DNA of 64,000 nt from Thysanoteuthis rhombus. Lineage: Eukaryota > Mollusca > Cephalopoda > Oegopsida > Thysanoteuthidae. The notes under the pieces were generated by a model, which searched no databases, was not told the DNA's origin, and worked only from the letters and a program-made list of their open reading frames with translations. Shown here piece by piece: positions 22,406 to 35,822 of this stretch; the first letter of the stretch is position 1, and every line of letters begins with the position of its first letter. The stretch lies in NCBI GenBank assembly GCA_963457665.1, contig OY735202.1:49960781-50024780 (forward strand), in the 5' to 3' direction. A program made the translations under genes and the position numbers.

Positions 22406-23064
22406 TCTTTGTTTGATAAATAATGTTCGGGATCTAAGGTCAAAAATTGTTTATTATCATAGTTCATTGATTACAATCTGAAAACTATATGCTATAATCA
22501 GGGGTCAACTAGAATATTTTCTTTATAAAAGAGGTCCTTGAGTTTTCGAAGTTTCGAAACCATTGATCTAAAGGGAAAAAAAATCAAGTTAATTATCTTG
22601 CAATCATTAAAGAACCATATCACATTTCATGGCCAAATGGTTTTGGTAATTCTATTAGACAATGATAGAATTAGACTACGGTTTTATGAAACATCAGATG
22701 AGATGGACACGCTGCTATTGTCCAGCAGAGATGTTCAGCAGACGTACGCAGACAATGCGGTGTCATTGCAATTGAAAAATATTAGCCATGAGCCACATGA
22801 ATCCAATTGATTCTTCTTAATAATTTTGTGTTATTGTACGGCAACTGCGACCGAAAGATGGAAGGGAGCTAATATTGAAGAGAGCAAGAAAAGAGGGCAA
22901 TAAACAAGATTATTGTTATTCCGACAGAAGATAAGTATTACATTTTTCGTATTATAGACAGAAAATTTAGAAAAAAAATTTTTTTCAGTGCAAATGGATT
23001 TATTCATCAGAATAGATTAGCTCTTGTGTATCAGTAAGATAAATCGTGTAGATATGTAAGGCTT
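22406..23064. other. No recognised gene
   Basis: A 90-codon plus-strand frame at 22538-22810 is mixed in composition and not repeat-derived, but I recognise no domain. It has no splice or promoter context that I can support. Confidence 0.4.
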
Positions 23065-23151
23065 GTCAGTTGAGCTCAGTCTGTGAGACACCAGACTACC
23101 AATCAGTTGGTCGTGATTTCAAATCACAGTAGACAGATGTTTATTCTATAG

Positions 23152-23152
<1 letters not shown>
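23065..23152 (+). repeat. tRNA-like SINE head followed by (TA)n
   Basis: Box A-like TTGAGCTCAGTCTGTGAG, an anticodon-arm-like CAGACTACCAATCAGTTGG and box B-like GTGATTTCAAATCAC. It then runs via TTTATTCTATAGATT into a long (TA)n tract. Confidence 0.6.

Positions 23153-23226
<74 letters not shown>
23153..23226. repeat. (TA)n microsatellite
   Basis: About 36 TA units at the 3' side of a tRNA-like repeat. Confidence 0.97.
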
Positions 23227-23227
<1 letters not shown>

Positions 23228-23639
23228 CAATGGCTTTGAGTTTCAAAGTGAAGAAATGACAGAAAGTCGGCTATTACTGTGCTAAAAATCACCGGCTAAT
23301 TATCTGGGAAAAGAGGGTGTCCTAATACCTGGGTCCTTCTTTTGTGTTTTAGGCGGTGAAAAATGCAATTACGTTGCAATTAAAATGGAACATGTTCACA
23401 TGGGGAAATTAGGGGTGAGTCGAAGGCAACTGCTGGGTCTTTTTTTTACTAAACAAACGCAACTTTTGATTGCTACAGCTTTGCCCTTTGCCTATATATT
23501 GGATCGGCGTTATTGGCGGGAAATTAATCTGTGCAGTCAGCCATTCATCTTCTGTAGCCCATTCAGTGTCCTGAGCGAAATACAAAAATTTTTCTAATTT
23601 CTTTCTTATTCCTTTCCGTACTTTATTAAATTGGTTCAG
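23227..23639. other. No recognised feature
   Basis: A 70-codon plus-strand frame at 23385-23597 has no motif. Confidence 0.4.
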
Positions 23640-24075
23640 ACAATACTAAAGATTTTCTCTTGTGCTGTGTGTTCGTTTTTCTTTCCCTTGAGTTTTCTAA
23701 GTTGTATTTTTTTTCATCTCACTTGATTTTTCCCACATTAATCTTTCTTGTGTTCGCTTGCTCATTCTTGATTTTTCATCTATCATTTGTCTTTTTATCA
23801 TTCACTTTTTTAAATCTGTAAACTGTTCTTTTATCTTTCTATTTCCTTTCTTTCATCTTTTTTTCTCCCTTTCTTCTTTGACTGCTCTCTTTTTTCTATT
23901 CTTTCTTTCTTCTTCTATGCTTTTTTTCAATACTGCTTGATTTTTTCTTTCTTTTTTACAGTTATTTCACTCTTCTTTTCTTTCTCTCTTTCTTTCTAGC
24001 TCTTCATACTTTTTTCTTTCCCTCGTGGTTTTCCTTCTTTCTTGCTTTTCACTCTGGTTTTTTTTCTCTTAAAGT
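23640..24075. repeat. Long pyrimidine-rich tract
   Basis: Over 400 bp in which the plus strand is overwhelmingly T and C (TTTCTTTC, TTCTTTTTT words). Overlapping Phe/Leu/Ser-rich frames are compositional. Confidence 0.8.
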
Positions 24076-24773
24076 TATTAAAAAAACAAAAATGTGGAAA
24101 CTTGCAGAAAAAAAGACAAAAATATAAATTTCCTTCGTGGTATGTGTTTTTCTGTTTGCAATAAACACATTCGCGTTAAAATAAATATTTGTATAATTTA
24201 CCCATACGTAAATAGTCCTGTCATTTTTGACGAGTACTATGCTTGTAAGTATTTATGTTTCAATGGTGTTATGGACTTTGCAAGTAAAAAAAAACTGACA
24301 ACCAGTTACTGTCCTGATTTATCGATGGGCTTGCGGTAAAGACCCGACCAAAAGAGACGCACATCAGATCAATCGACTTATAGTAGAGGATTATATAGTT
24401 CACTTGGGGAGTGCAATGCTGTAAGAAAATCTGATGCTGTAAAAAAAAAAAAATGGGGGGCAGGGAAAATAAGAATATAAGAAGATATAATGTAAAGCAG
24501 TGGAAAAATTTGATACTGTGCCTCGATTCATTATGTAGACCCGAAAAATAAGAAAATACGTTAGGCCTGTTCAAAGCAGTTTTTTTTTCTTTCTTTCTTT
24601 CGTGGTAATTGTTAGAAACGAAACAGACGGTCTGACGTCGGTAGTTAACATGTCACGTGACCAAGATCAGCACGCGGCAGCTAATTCCCAAAAAAGACGC
24701 AAAGATGCAACACTTATCTCGGCCGTGGGCATATACTCGCAGCGATAACGAGACCACAGAGCAGTGAAAAAAG
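24076..24773. other. No recognised gene
   Basis: A 101-codon minus-strand frame (24269-24574) is Phe/Leu-rich from T-runs on that strand. A CTTT run lies at 24585-24601. Confidence 0.4.
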
Positions 24774-24777
24774 ATGA

Positions 24778-24810
<33 letters not shown>

Positions 24811-24828
24811 AATAATAATAATGATAAT
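24774..24828. repeat. (GAT)n(AAT)n tract 5' of RLE-2
   Basis: About 12 GAT units then AAT units, just upstream of a 5'-truncated RLE-2 copy, as seen for RLE-1 copies. Confidence 0.95.
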
Positions 24829-24889
24829 GGGTCACTTTTAATAGCACCTCAGAACAACGCCATTAGAACCAATTAAAAAAAGCTATAAA

Positions 24890-25380
24890 AGGAAAATTGC
24901 ATGTGTAGACTGTGTGAAGATAAAGATCAAGCAATTATCCACATAGTGAGCTACTGCAGCAAATAAACCCAGAAGGAAAACATGCATAAGAGGGTGGGGG
25001 AGGTGATCCACCAGAAACTGTGTTAGAAATTACATTTTGACCAGAGATACTAATGTCATATGCAAAGACCAGAATCTTAGGGAACGAAACACATAACATC
25101 AATTGGGACTTGTCAGAAGATCCAATGGTTATATCTAGTTGCCGTGGAAAAGAAAGAAAAGAACGTGTCAGATAGCATACTTCGCTGTTTCAGTAGACTA
25201 CAGAGTGAAGCTGAAATAGAATGAAAACCTAAATAATCATCGAGAAATGGAAGCAAATCATGAAACGTGAAGGTGACTGTAGAACCAATCGCGGTCGGAG
25301 CTCAAGGAACAGTTTCCAAGAGCCTGGTCAAATGGTTGGAAATCTAGAAAAGAAGCAAGACGATCTAGACCCCTAATCTT
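24890..25380 (+). mobile_element. RLE-2 retrotransposon fragment
   Basis: Begins at a knuckle reading CRLCEDKDQAIIHIVSYC, i.e. CX2CX8HX4C, intact. The expected downstream blocks then appear in broken frames: HKRVGEVIHQKLC, SVDYRVKLK, KVTVEPIAVGAQGTVSKSL. The PD..D endonuclease core is not legible. It is diverged from RLE-1 and closest to the piece at 12.7 kb. It has no recognisable structured 3' UTR, and an RTE-like copy follows within about 50 bp. Confidence 0.7.
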
Positions 25381-25424
25381 CGGACTTTTTGCCGGTGTCC
25401 CCCTTCACGACTGTGGACAAAAAC

Positions 25425-26075
25425 GAGGCACCAGAAAAATGATAACAATCAGAATAGAAAATTAGGAGCTGGGGAATATAGACTTCTACATCAACCTTGG
25501 ACAACGAATATCCATGAAATCATCAAAAGAAAATATCCAGCATTTAGTCGCTGTAGGTTGGTAAGCTTTCAGTAAAACCAGCTCAACCTTCAAGAGCAAG
25601 ATAATTTTATCAATCCTAAAGAAGAAGTGTATGCAACTAATGGACAGTCTCGATAGTCACCGAAGGAGCAGAAATATGGAACCTTCCCAAAAGATTGACC
25701 TTTAAACTGAAGATCATGCAACATGCACTACAGAAAATCATACTCAACCTCACGTGGAGAGATCACAAGACAGCACAGTATATTAGATAGATTAAATATA
25801 GAAACCATTAGGAAACCCAAAAAACAATGGGCAGGCCATTTTGCAAAAAATGTTAGATAACAGCTGGGCATCATGACCTACAACGTAGATCCCCAGAGAT
25901 CATATGCGAAAACGAGGCTGGCAAAATATGATATTGCATGAGGAACTACGCAAGTTGATAAAGTATTGGCACCGCGATGCACAGGATAGAGAGGTCTGGC
26001 GAATCTTGGGGAAAGTCTATGCCCAAAGACAGACGCTAGAAGGCTGCTACTGATGATGATGATAATGGTGATAAG
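25425..26075 (+). mobile_element. RTE-like non-LTR retrotransposon, longest subfamily-1 copy
   Basis: This is the region after the reverse transcriptase domain in APE-type (RTE-like) elements. Remnants in order: ENxELGNIDFYINLGQRIS, VGWxAFSKTSSTFKSK, LTLKLRxMQ-like text, the IMLNLTWRDHKTAQYI-like line, WAGH-like text (WAGHFAKNV), IPRDHMRKRGWQNM, then YWHRDAHDREVWRILGKVYA and the end GGCTGCTACTGATGATGATG. The frame is interrupted by several stops. The GAT tail continues to about 26075. Clade assignment as RTE rests on family resemblance and would need a phylogeny. Confidence 0.8.
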
Positions 26076-26410
26076 GATAATTGTAATGTGATAAGTGTCA
26101 GTAGAAGTAAAAATGGGAGTGAACAATAGGAGTAAAAGTACATGGAAACTCTTTTGTTTGTTTATTATTAATTCATAAATGAATTAATTAGGGTGCTATA
26201 CATGTTTCGGGGGGACTTTCCATCTTAAGAAGCATTTGTGTACCTTTAAGTGGTTAAAACGTTTCCGTAGAAAACAAAATATATTTTGCTTTGGAAGCAA
26301 AAATGGAAATCAAGAAAGTGGATTCCTGGGAGGTCATGGTAGTGAGCACGGACTGTTTTATGTCTGAGAAGAAATCTGTGATGGTTTGGTTGGATCTTTT
26401 GTGGGAAGTA

Positions 26411-26411
<1 letters not shown>
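26076..26411. other. No recognised feature
   Basis: AT-rich, no frame beyond shadows of the adjacent (TA)n. Confidence 0.4.

Positions 26412-26461
<50 letters not shown>
26412..26461. repeat. (TA)n microsatellite
   Basis: About 25 TA units. Confidence 0.97.
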
Positions 26462-26464
<3 letters not shown>

Positions 26465-26601
26465 GCCATGTTAATATAACTGTTTTGTTCTTGGAATCCC
26501 CGCAATGGTTGCATGGTAAAGAACGGATTCACAGTTCCATGATAACAAACTAGATGAAACAGTGAAGACAATTAGGAAATAAGCAACTGAAGTAACACAA
26601 A

Positions 26602-26606
<5 letters not shown>

Positions 26607-26674
<68 letters not shown>
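26607..26674. repeat. (TA)n(TG)n compound microsatellite
   Basis: About 25 TA units followed by 9 TG units. Confidence 0.97.
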
Positions 26675-27314
<640 letters not shown>

Positions 27315-27345
27315 TAGAAACTTCTACGAAAACAGTCAACATCAA

Positions 27346-27400
27346 CAAAGTTTTTTTTCCGGTTAGTCTGGCTGTCTGGCTATGTGTGTACTGCACATAA
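27346..27400 (+). repeat. Short fragment of repeat U, 5' part
   Basis: GGTTAGTCTGGCTGTCTGGCTATG resembles the Gly/Trp-free GGCTGGCTGACTGGCTATG block of U, shown here only by that stretch (the first 20 bases are GGTTAGTCTGGCTGTCTGGC). Too short to be certain. Confidence 0.35.
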
Positions 27401-27445
27401 AAACCAATGAAGATAGAGGGCAGAAAATGTAGTTTACATTTCTTA

Positions 27446-27446
27446 C

Positions 27447-27492
<46 letters not shown>
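27446..27492. repeat. (TA)n microsatellite with one GT interruption
   Basis: About 46 bp of TA with a single TGTA step. Confidence 0.95.
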
Positions 27493-27495
<3 letters not shown>

Positions 27496-27998
27496 CCTTC
27501 TATTTGTTTGTTTGTTCGTGCCTCTTTCGTGCTAAAACTACGAAGCATATTGACATTAAGAATCAATAAAAATCGACTTCTCGCATAGTCTAACCTTTGA
27601 ACTCATCTGAGGTTGCAGGAGGTAATTCTCTGTCCAATCGTCGGTTCTAAACATTGAAAACTTTAATTTTCATACCAGGTTTTTCAATCATTCTTATCAT
27701 GAAGGGCACACACATTCCTTACCATAAAATTAACTTCAAACAATTTTTCGGCGGCTTTTGCTCATAATCACGGAAAATCACCCACAGCGTAAGTAGTTGT
27801 AAGACAGCTGATGTCAAATTCTACGAAACGCTTTCTTTCCTATTTCCAAACCGAACTGTCAGAACTGTTGTCAGATTCTATCACCTGTTCCCTTCCCCTT
27901 TTTTGAGAGCTCCAGCTGAATAAATCATTTCAACAAAAATGATAAAATTTGAAGGTAATTACCCTCCGATTCCACTGGTTTCTATTTTGCGGATTTGA
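27493..27998. other. No recognised feature
   Basis: AT-rich, unique-looking. Confidence 0.4.
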
Positions 27999-28247
27999 TC
28001 ATCATCATCATCATCATCTTCATCATCATCATCATCAGTTTTTTAACGTCCGTTGTTGGACATAGACCTTCCCCAGGATTCGCCACACTTCTCTATCATG
28101 GGCGTCGCAGACCCAGTCCTTTCTGGATTTGTCTAGCTCGTCTCTCCATATCTAATATTCTGCCGGCCTTGATTGCGCATGAGATCTTGGGGGATCCATG
28201 TCGTGAGTTGCGATGTCCATCGGTTGTCTGCCACGTGATCTTATAAT
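27999..28247 (-). mobile_element. RTE-like 3' end fragment, well preserved
   Basis: (CAT)n tail at 27999-28038, then the reverse complement of the end block. The minus-strand frame reads CAIKAGRILDMERRARQIQK followed by GLGLRRP, and the other frames supply the WRILGKVYVQ-type end. GTTGTTGGACATAGACC and ATGGGCGTCGCAGACCC are nearly identical to other copies. Confidence 0.75.
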
Positions 28248-29097
28248 TAAGAGTTAAATGCTTTTTTTTACTGGTTCCTGTGTCAAACACGGACTGCTAA
28301 AAATATTGTGCAGTTTCGTAAACCATACAAGCAAAAAACATTATTTGTACAGTACTTTATTAAGTTATATTGTTTTAATCTTTTTTTTTTTTTTCATAAA
28401 ATTCATTTTTGAAAGTTCAAGTACAAGTAATAGGCATTCAGTTTCTCTGGGGAGTCTAGAGCTTTTTGCTAAATCAAAATTTTGCGAGGGGTCTGCGCCC
28501 TGTGCATACATGAAATCGAAGGCTAAACAGTACTTTAACATTTTTTAATGAGGCATTATGAACCATTATTATCAACATCAGATTATACTTTACCGTCAGC
28601 TCATTTTATTCAGTCATTTCCTTAGGTTAAAATTCGTTTCAACAGTGAAAACAAAAAAAAAAAGAACGGAATAATTTTTTTCCTGAATAAATTTTGACTA
28701 CTTTCAATCAGACCTCAATTACCTTTGGCAAAGTCTCAATTTTGAAAAATAAGATTTACGTTTGTGGTGGGGCTTTCGTTCTATTAACGATGTAGCTGTA
28801 ATACTGAACTAGACAATGGCTTTCCATCAGCTCCGAAGAAATTCTGAATTTGATAATTACTTCTATGAACAGTAAGCTGCTTGTTGTCATTTCAAAATAA
28901 GCAATTATCAGAATTATATCGGCAAATAATATCACTTTTCGACTGCTATAGTTTGCATTGAATAAATCATTGCTTAATCCTTCTTGTTTGTTTTATCCTC
29001 CAATCACTTCAAATTGATACTTCTTTTATGGTGTACCAACAAATTATCGCATGCTGTCACTGACTTGCTGGGACAAAACAACTTTATCTATGTCGTC
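28248..29097. other. No recognised gene
   Basis: A 96-codon plus-strand frame (28258-28548) has a hydrophobic T-run-derived middle and no domain. Otherwise AT-rich. Confidence 0.4.
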
Positions 29098-29290
29098 CTC
29101 ACTTGGCTCATCTTTTGAACACAACGTTCCAGCTGTTGTACTCTACGGTCTTCTGCGGGTGAATGACCTCATTCTGTTGTCTATTTTCAGATCAGAGAGA
29201 TTCTCAAGTCATAGTCTTATCTGATCACTTTTGGTGTCTTAGTCGGAAATAGGAGGTAGAATGAGGATATTCTGATCCCATGCTTCGATG
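29098..29290. repeat. Dispersed repeat V, copy 1
   Basis: V is my label. Contains TCATCTTTTGAACACAACG, then TGTTGTACTCTACGGTCTTC and CTCATTCTGTTGTC. Related text lies at 39055-39205 and 54416-54570. No coding potential. Confidence 0.45.
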
Positions 29291-30592
<1,302 letters not shown>

Positions 30593-30745
30593 GTGTGCTC
30601 TTCATGTTCAGAAGAGAAACTGAATATTGATTTTCTAAATGAAAGACAAATCTAGTCACATACTTGCATCGTTATACATTCCTTCAAAGTTCTGATTGGA
30701 TTTGACATAATCAGAACATTGAATTATGCCAAAAATGTGCTACTG

Positions 30746-30873
<128 letters not shown>

Positions 30874-31028
30874 CAGTCATATATGTAATTTAGTTCGTTT
30901 GGTTGATTGTATAATTGTCTGTCTGGTCAGAATCCTACTATAGCCTAAAAGATATAATGGATTGGCCCATGTGAAATTCATTAACATTGATGAAATAACA
31001 ATAAAAGAAATCTAAAACGTGGTAATAG

Positions 31029-31101
31029 ACACACACACACACACTCACACACACACACACACAAACATATATATATATGTGTATATATATATATATATAT
31101 A
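31029..31101. repeat. (CA)n(TA)n compound microsatellite
   Basis: CA with TCA/AAACA interruptions, then TA with one TGTG. This is the third CA-then-TA tract within 600 bp, all in the same order. Confidence 0.95.
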
Positions 31102-31739
31102 GTTGTAGTCTCAGTAGTAAGAGAAAAATCAAAATTAGTATAAGTGTGATTGTTGACTTGATATGATATAAGCTGAACTAAGACTAGATTGTAGAAACAC
31201 CTTTCGCGAAACTTGGACTCCTCTTTACAATTCAATTCTCAACTTTGCTTTATGTTTTTTTGTTGATATTTTATGCAGTTTTTTTTTGTTCCATCTTTTC
31301 GTTAAAAGACCCCCTCCCCCGACCTTACAATCTACGGTCTTATCAGACCAATCAATTCAGATAGAATTTTAGGAAAATACTTCCATATTGTGTTTGATAC
31401 GTCACGTATGAAGAAAATTCGACGATTTCGTAGATTACAGTAATCTGATTGAAAAATCTACGATGATCATTTTCAGGTAATGTTATGGAATTTGTTTGGG
31501 GGAATCGAGGCCCAGTTTTATCACGAGGAGATTTATCTAACTTTAATCCCTAAAACCTACGATGCTTGTGGATTAGGGATAAATCTGTGGCCAATAATCC
31601 TCCGAATTCGAAATTTAGGCCGACTTATAAGGCTTAATAAATAGATGAAAAAAATGAAAACAGGTCAGATTAGTCATTCAATAAAAACCTACACGCGACC
31701 AATATATTTTGGCAGGAATCCGAGTTAAAATTGAAATTG
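31102..31739. other. No recognised feature
   Basis: AT-rich. No frame or repeat recognised. Confidence 0.4.
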
Positions 31740-31935
31740 AAAATTAGAAAAAAGGGGTGATCAATGAATAGATTACTCCTCTAGCCTTTGATTGGGCAGT
31801 GATCATTGAAGAACGTTTGAATCCTGCCGAACACAAACCAAGTGACTTATTTAGCATAAGCACACATTGCAAATTGACCCCCACAAAAATGTATTAGAGA
31901 GGGGACTTTTTCAAAAAAAGCAAACATTTTTTTTT
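31740..31935 (-). repeat. Dispersed repeat U joined to an RTE-like end
   Basis: Reverse complement shows TTGCAATGTGTGCTTATGC, TTCAATGATCACTGCCCAA and TTGATCACCCC in U order. The RTE-like 3' tail abuts its 5' side as at 17.82 and 43.34 kb. Confidence 0.65.
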
Positions 31936-31939
31936 ATAT

Positions 31940-32245
31940 TATCATCAGTCTGTTAGCGTTCGTCTTTAGACATAGACCTTTCCCAAGATCCACAAGACCT
32001 CTCTATCATGGGCATTGCGAAGCCAATATTTCCTGAATTTATCTAGCTTGTCTCGCTCTCTTACTTTCTGTCGTCCAATGCCAAATATCTGATCTCTGGG
32101 GATCAACGCTGTGAGACGTGCTGTCCAGCGGTTGTCTGACATTCTTGCAACATGTCCAGCCCATTGTCATTTGAATTTTCTGACAGTTTCTATAATGTGT
32201 CAGACTCCAGTCTTTTCCCTAATATACTGTGCTGTTTTTCGCTTA
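31940..32245 (-). mobile_element. RTE-like 3' end fragment
   Basis: Reverse complement of the family end: TAGCGTTCGTCTTTAGACAT, TATCATGGGCATTGCG, CAGCGGTTGTCTGACATTC and CATGTCCAGCCCATTG. The ATG tail is reduced to two or three units. Confidence 0.75.
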
Positions 32246-33049
32246 TAGATAATAAAAATCACATAAAATAACAAATGACGCTACAAAGAATAACAGAGAT
32301 AATACTGGGGGAGCCATTTATTGCACAGTCAGACAATGTGATCGAACGATTATCATTACCAAAATCAGTTGATCCCAAACACTTTATTGAAAATTATCAC
32401 AATTAGCAGCTCAATCTCTATATATCCTTCGCTTAATGCTATCGTTTGGTTATCGTTATCTAAAAGGCCCCATCCCTAAGTGATCATAATAAGCAGTTTA
32501 CATTGTGTATTTTGAGGCAATATTCACTAGAGTATTGGACTTCATTTTCATTAGAGTCTATTAGAGCTGAGCGTTCGTCAGAATCACAAGGGTAATTTCT
32601 GAAACCTTTGTGATAGACTAAGCCAAGCTTAGTTAATTACTGCATGGGTGCTGTCCATAGTTTTGAGAAAAGTCTTTATTATTCGAAAGGTTTTTCGGAC
32701 GATTGGACTCCGTCTTGTTGTTCGTGTGATTAACACGGCGTTTTGGTTAATCCATATTCTAGAGGGAAAGGGTATGGAAATCCAGGACTGACAAGGAAAG
32801 GAGAAGAAATCGTCCGAGTCCTACGTTTTGTATCTACTATTGGAAAGACGAAATTTGGGTTAGTGCCATCAAATTCGGATAGTACACTTGAAGTAGGTCG
32901 TAGAATGGATCGGCCGAAATGTAGTGTCAAAAACCCAAACAAGAAAAAGTTCAATCATCTGGAAAACTCTTTGAACTACGATAGGCAGTTTCGTGCCAGT
33001 CATTCTATCTACCAATCGTAAAGTTTATTATTGCACATCTTTAGTAATG
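32246..33049. other. No recognised gene; one polar open frame
   Basis: A 92-codon plus-strand frame (32743-33021) is Lys/Arg-rich and not repeat-derived, but I recognise no domain and see no gene context. Its antisense frame is equally open. Confidence 0.4.
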
Positions 33050-33200
33050 GAGTAATTGCGCGCTTCTTATTGGCGCTAGTGGTTATTGTTCGAATCTAGG
33101 AGAAAATCCAGGATTTGAATGCTGATTTCTGAGACAAGCAGGCCCTCTCCAGGGGGAAGATTGTCCTAACACAATCTTCCTCTCCATATTTCTCCTATTT
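33050..33200 (+). repeat. tRNA-like SINE, copy 1
   Basis: TTGGCGCTAGTGGTTATTG resembles box A context and GTTCGAATCTAGG resembles box B. The downstream body AATGCTGATTTCTGAGACAA and GGAAGATTGT is shared with 36345-36470. Confidence 0.5.
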
Positions 33201-33924
33201 ATCATTATGTCGTAAGAAGCTAGGCTTGGTAAATATCGAAAACTAAGAGGGTAAGAGGATTGCATGACGCCAATCTTCCCTTAAAAATCGGAGTGCACAG
33301 GTAATCGAACAACTTAATCATCTTAAGTTGAAACAGAAGTAGGAGTGGCGAGGCTTGTTTTATTTCTAGATTTACTTTGACACTTTTTATCACAACTCTC
33401 TGGATTGATTGACTCTTCATTGAAAAAAAAATCTTTCACTTGAACTCGAAGTCCCATTGGAAGGTGAGGATGGGGGTCACTTTATTTCGTCCATCCATTT
33501 TTGTTTTTTAATTCTCTTTTATTTATTTGACCAATCTATAATAATCCACATTTTGACTTGTCCGTCAGAGCTTCATCAGAAGGTTGGACTTCCCGGTTTG
33601 AATTCAGTTCTCCAACAAAGGCTTAAGAGTCCAGTCTTTCCTTCTTAGACGGGAGAGGGGAAAGAGAGGGATTCATGCTTTTCCCAGGGGTATTTGCATG
33701 AAGTGATCGGAAATTGTCTCACTTGGATTGTTAAGTCAGTTTGCTGATTCTATTTTCCATACTGCTAACGGTTAGGCCAACTGCAACTCCATACGAAGAA
33801 AATTCAAACAGCGAAAATGACAATTATGTAACAAGATTGGCCATAATGGACAGGAAACCAGTCTAGCAGACAATTGTTACTGTGTTGTGCCAAATTGTGG
33901 CCTTGCGCCAGATCAAGCTAAGCT

Positions 33925-33928
<4 letters not shown>
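33201..33928. other. No recognised gene
   Basis: Contains TTGTGGCCTTGCGCCAGA just before the (TA)n at 33929, a phrase also echoed near 29450, and likely a SINE tail. No frame of note. Confidence 0.35.

Positions 33929-33976
<48 letters not shown>
33929..33976. repeat. (TA)n microsatellite
   Basis: About 24 TA units. Confidence 0.97.
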
Positions 33977-33983
<7 letters not shown>

Positions 33984-35197
33984 GCAAACAAGATTAGAAC
34001 ATGGAACTGGTGGCTGGAAAGTACGGAAATACTTCGAAGTCGAGGAATTTGTCAGATTCTTCCCAGCATACTTTTCTTTGGAAGGGGATACTTAATTTGA
34101 ACTCAGAACCGAGGTTCCCTCCTGCTCAAACAGCCAATATCCACTTCACATAATACTTATGATTGGTCTAACATCTAACTCAGGACCCAGAACTGTTCAA
34201 TCCTGGGTACGCTGTTAGCGATACAAAGTAGGTAAACATTATGATAAAATGCCTATATGAAATAATTTTGTAAAAAATATGATATTCGAGATTATTCTAG
34301 CATAATTTAAACCTGTCCAGTGTAAACCCAGACATATGCTTCTCGGTGAGTAATTGAAGATGGAATTAAGACACGGAACATCGTTTCAATGAGTAAGAAT
34401 CAAAGTAATAAGATCAAACGAGTACCGAGAAGAGGTGGAATAGAAAAGAAAATAAATCATCTGTTTCAGATTGGTAAATTTTATAAATAAGAGGACGGTT
34501 TCATTTCGTAAAATACTGTCCTTTGTGTCGGGTTCCATATGCTTGGTAAACAAATGTCGAAATTACTTTATTTCTCTTGATCACGTATGAGGATTCCAAC
34601 ACTTTTCCTGTTAAACTTTCGCTGTACTACTCATTGTCTTCATAAAGGGACGAAATAATCTTTATTCCAAAGGAAATCATTTCACTTTTGGTTAAAGCAT
34701 AAAATGTTGAATATCACATGAATGCACACTAACAAGGACGAAAAATTAAGACCAAAGATTTTCCCACACGCACGTATGCGCACACGTACATGCATACACA
34801 CGCACAAATCATCACTGGCCATCAAAGGAACTGTAACAGACGTGGGAAAACCCTCTTGAATATTCGTTCGTGGAGCCAAGCCATAATATTAGACTAGCTT
34901 CTTTTTCATTTTCTGGTTTCCCTGTTATTATAGACTTTCTGATCATTGTCACAAGCTAAAAGGAACAAATTTGTTGCAGAGATCGTCTGCAAGATCATTG
35001 ATATATAAGAAATATCCTCTTCTTCCTTGATGCCCGATGTTAAGCAGTGGTTGTTCGAAGTTTATCTCTGGCAACACTCAGAGACATCATGATTGCAACT
35101 TACAACTGCAATAATAGTTGTTAAAGCTACCGTAACTATTATCGCCGATGTATCTATTTTGATCTATCCTTACTCTGTTTGTCTGTCTCTCCTCAAA
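33977..35197. other. No recognised gene
   Basis: No convincing frame or repeat family. Short ACACGCAC-like run at 34775-34805. Confidence 0.4.
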
Positions 35198-35270
35198 TGT
35201 GGTTTGGCGTAATGGTTGCCAACACGGGAAATGGAATTGGCGAATCGGGTTCGAATATTGGCTGAGTTTT
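35198..35270 (+). repeat. tRNA-like repeat
   Basis: GTTTGGCGTAATGGTTGCC (box A-like) is followed by CGGGTTCGAATATTGG (box B-like) at tRNA-like spacing. No acceptor stem pairing is evident. Confidence 0.5.
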
Positions 35271-35457
35271 CTTATGTTCACTTTCTGCTTATGCCCTTTT
35301 GGGAAAGCTTCAATGTATTTCTCCCTGCATAAAATATGGATTGACAGAGAAGTGGTTCTAGAAAGTTTTACATGGTGATGGTGTGAATAGTGTGTATACA
35401 TACATGAACATATGTGTATCATGTGCTTATGCCATGTGTATATATTCATGAATTAGA

Positions 35458-35590
35458 CGATTTGCATTGGCCCTCCTTGTATTGGCTCTTTTGCATTAAA
35501 CGTGTTTGATTTGGTCCTTCTTGCACTGGTCGTGTTTGCATTACAGGACATTATTGCATTGGACGTTTTTGTATTTTGGACCTTTTAGTA
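35458..35590. repeat. Degenerate 15-17 bp minisatellite
   Basis: About eight degenerate units built on TTTGCATTGGACCT/ TTGTATTGGCTCT-like words. Unit length drifts between 14 and 17 bp. Confidence 0.7.
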
Positions 35591-35654
35591 AAGAAGATTA
35601 TTAATGTATAAGTGTTTTGACGATTGCCTTTCAAACATTCAATGCAATTATTAT

Positions 35655-35821
35655 TTCGCAATCTCACACCAGTTGCCTGGTGGTAACCGCTGGAGTTTGA
35701 GTGACAGCAAGTCTCCTCAAGTCTCCAGCCCCTCTCTCCTAGTTCTCATAGGCCACAGTAATACTTCGGTTTACAGTTTCGCACCGGTTGCCCAGTGGTC
35801 ATTGCTGAAGGCTGAGTGACA
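35655..35821 (-). mobile_element. RLE-1 3' UTR fragment, antisense
   Basis: Read on the minus strand it begins TTGTCACTCAGCCTTCAGC, so module 1 has lost its 5' arm. It has hairpin CACTGG-GCAA-CCGGTG, then complete module 2 with GCTGGAG/CTCCAGC and CACCAG-GCAA-CTGGTG. It ends at about 35655 in GCGAAATAATAA. The upstream side on that strand is a long (AAT)n. It is very close in sequence to copy A at 10.1 kb. Confidence 0.85.
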
Positions 35822-35822
35822 A

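Noticed and set aside
23065-23152. Functional tRNA genes at the tRNA-like sites
   Set aside because: Boxes A and B are recognisable, but acceptor stems do not close and spacing is off. They fit SINE heads.
35198-35449. 120-codon minus-strand frame at 35087-35449 as a gene
   Set aside because: It overlaps a tRNA-like repeat, has no domain and is of mixed low-complexity composition.
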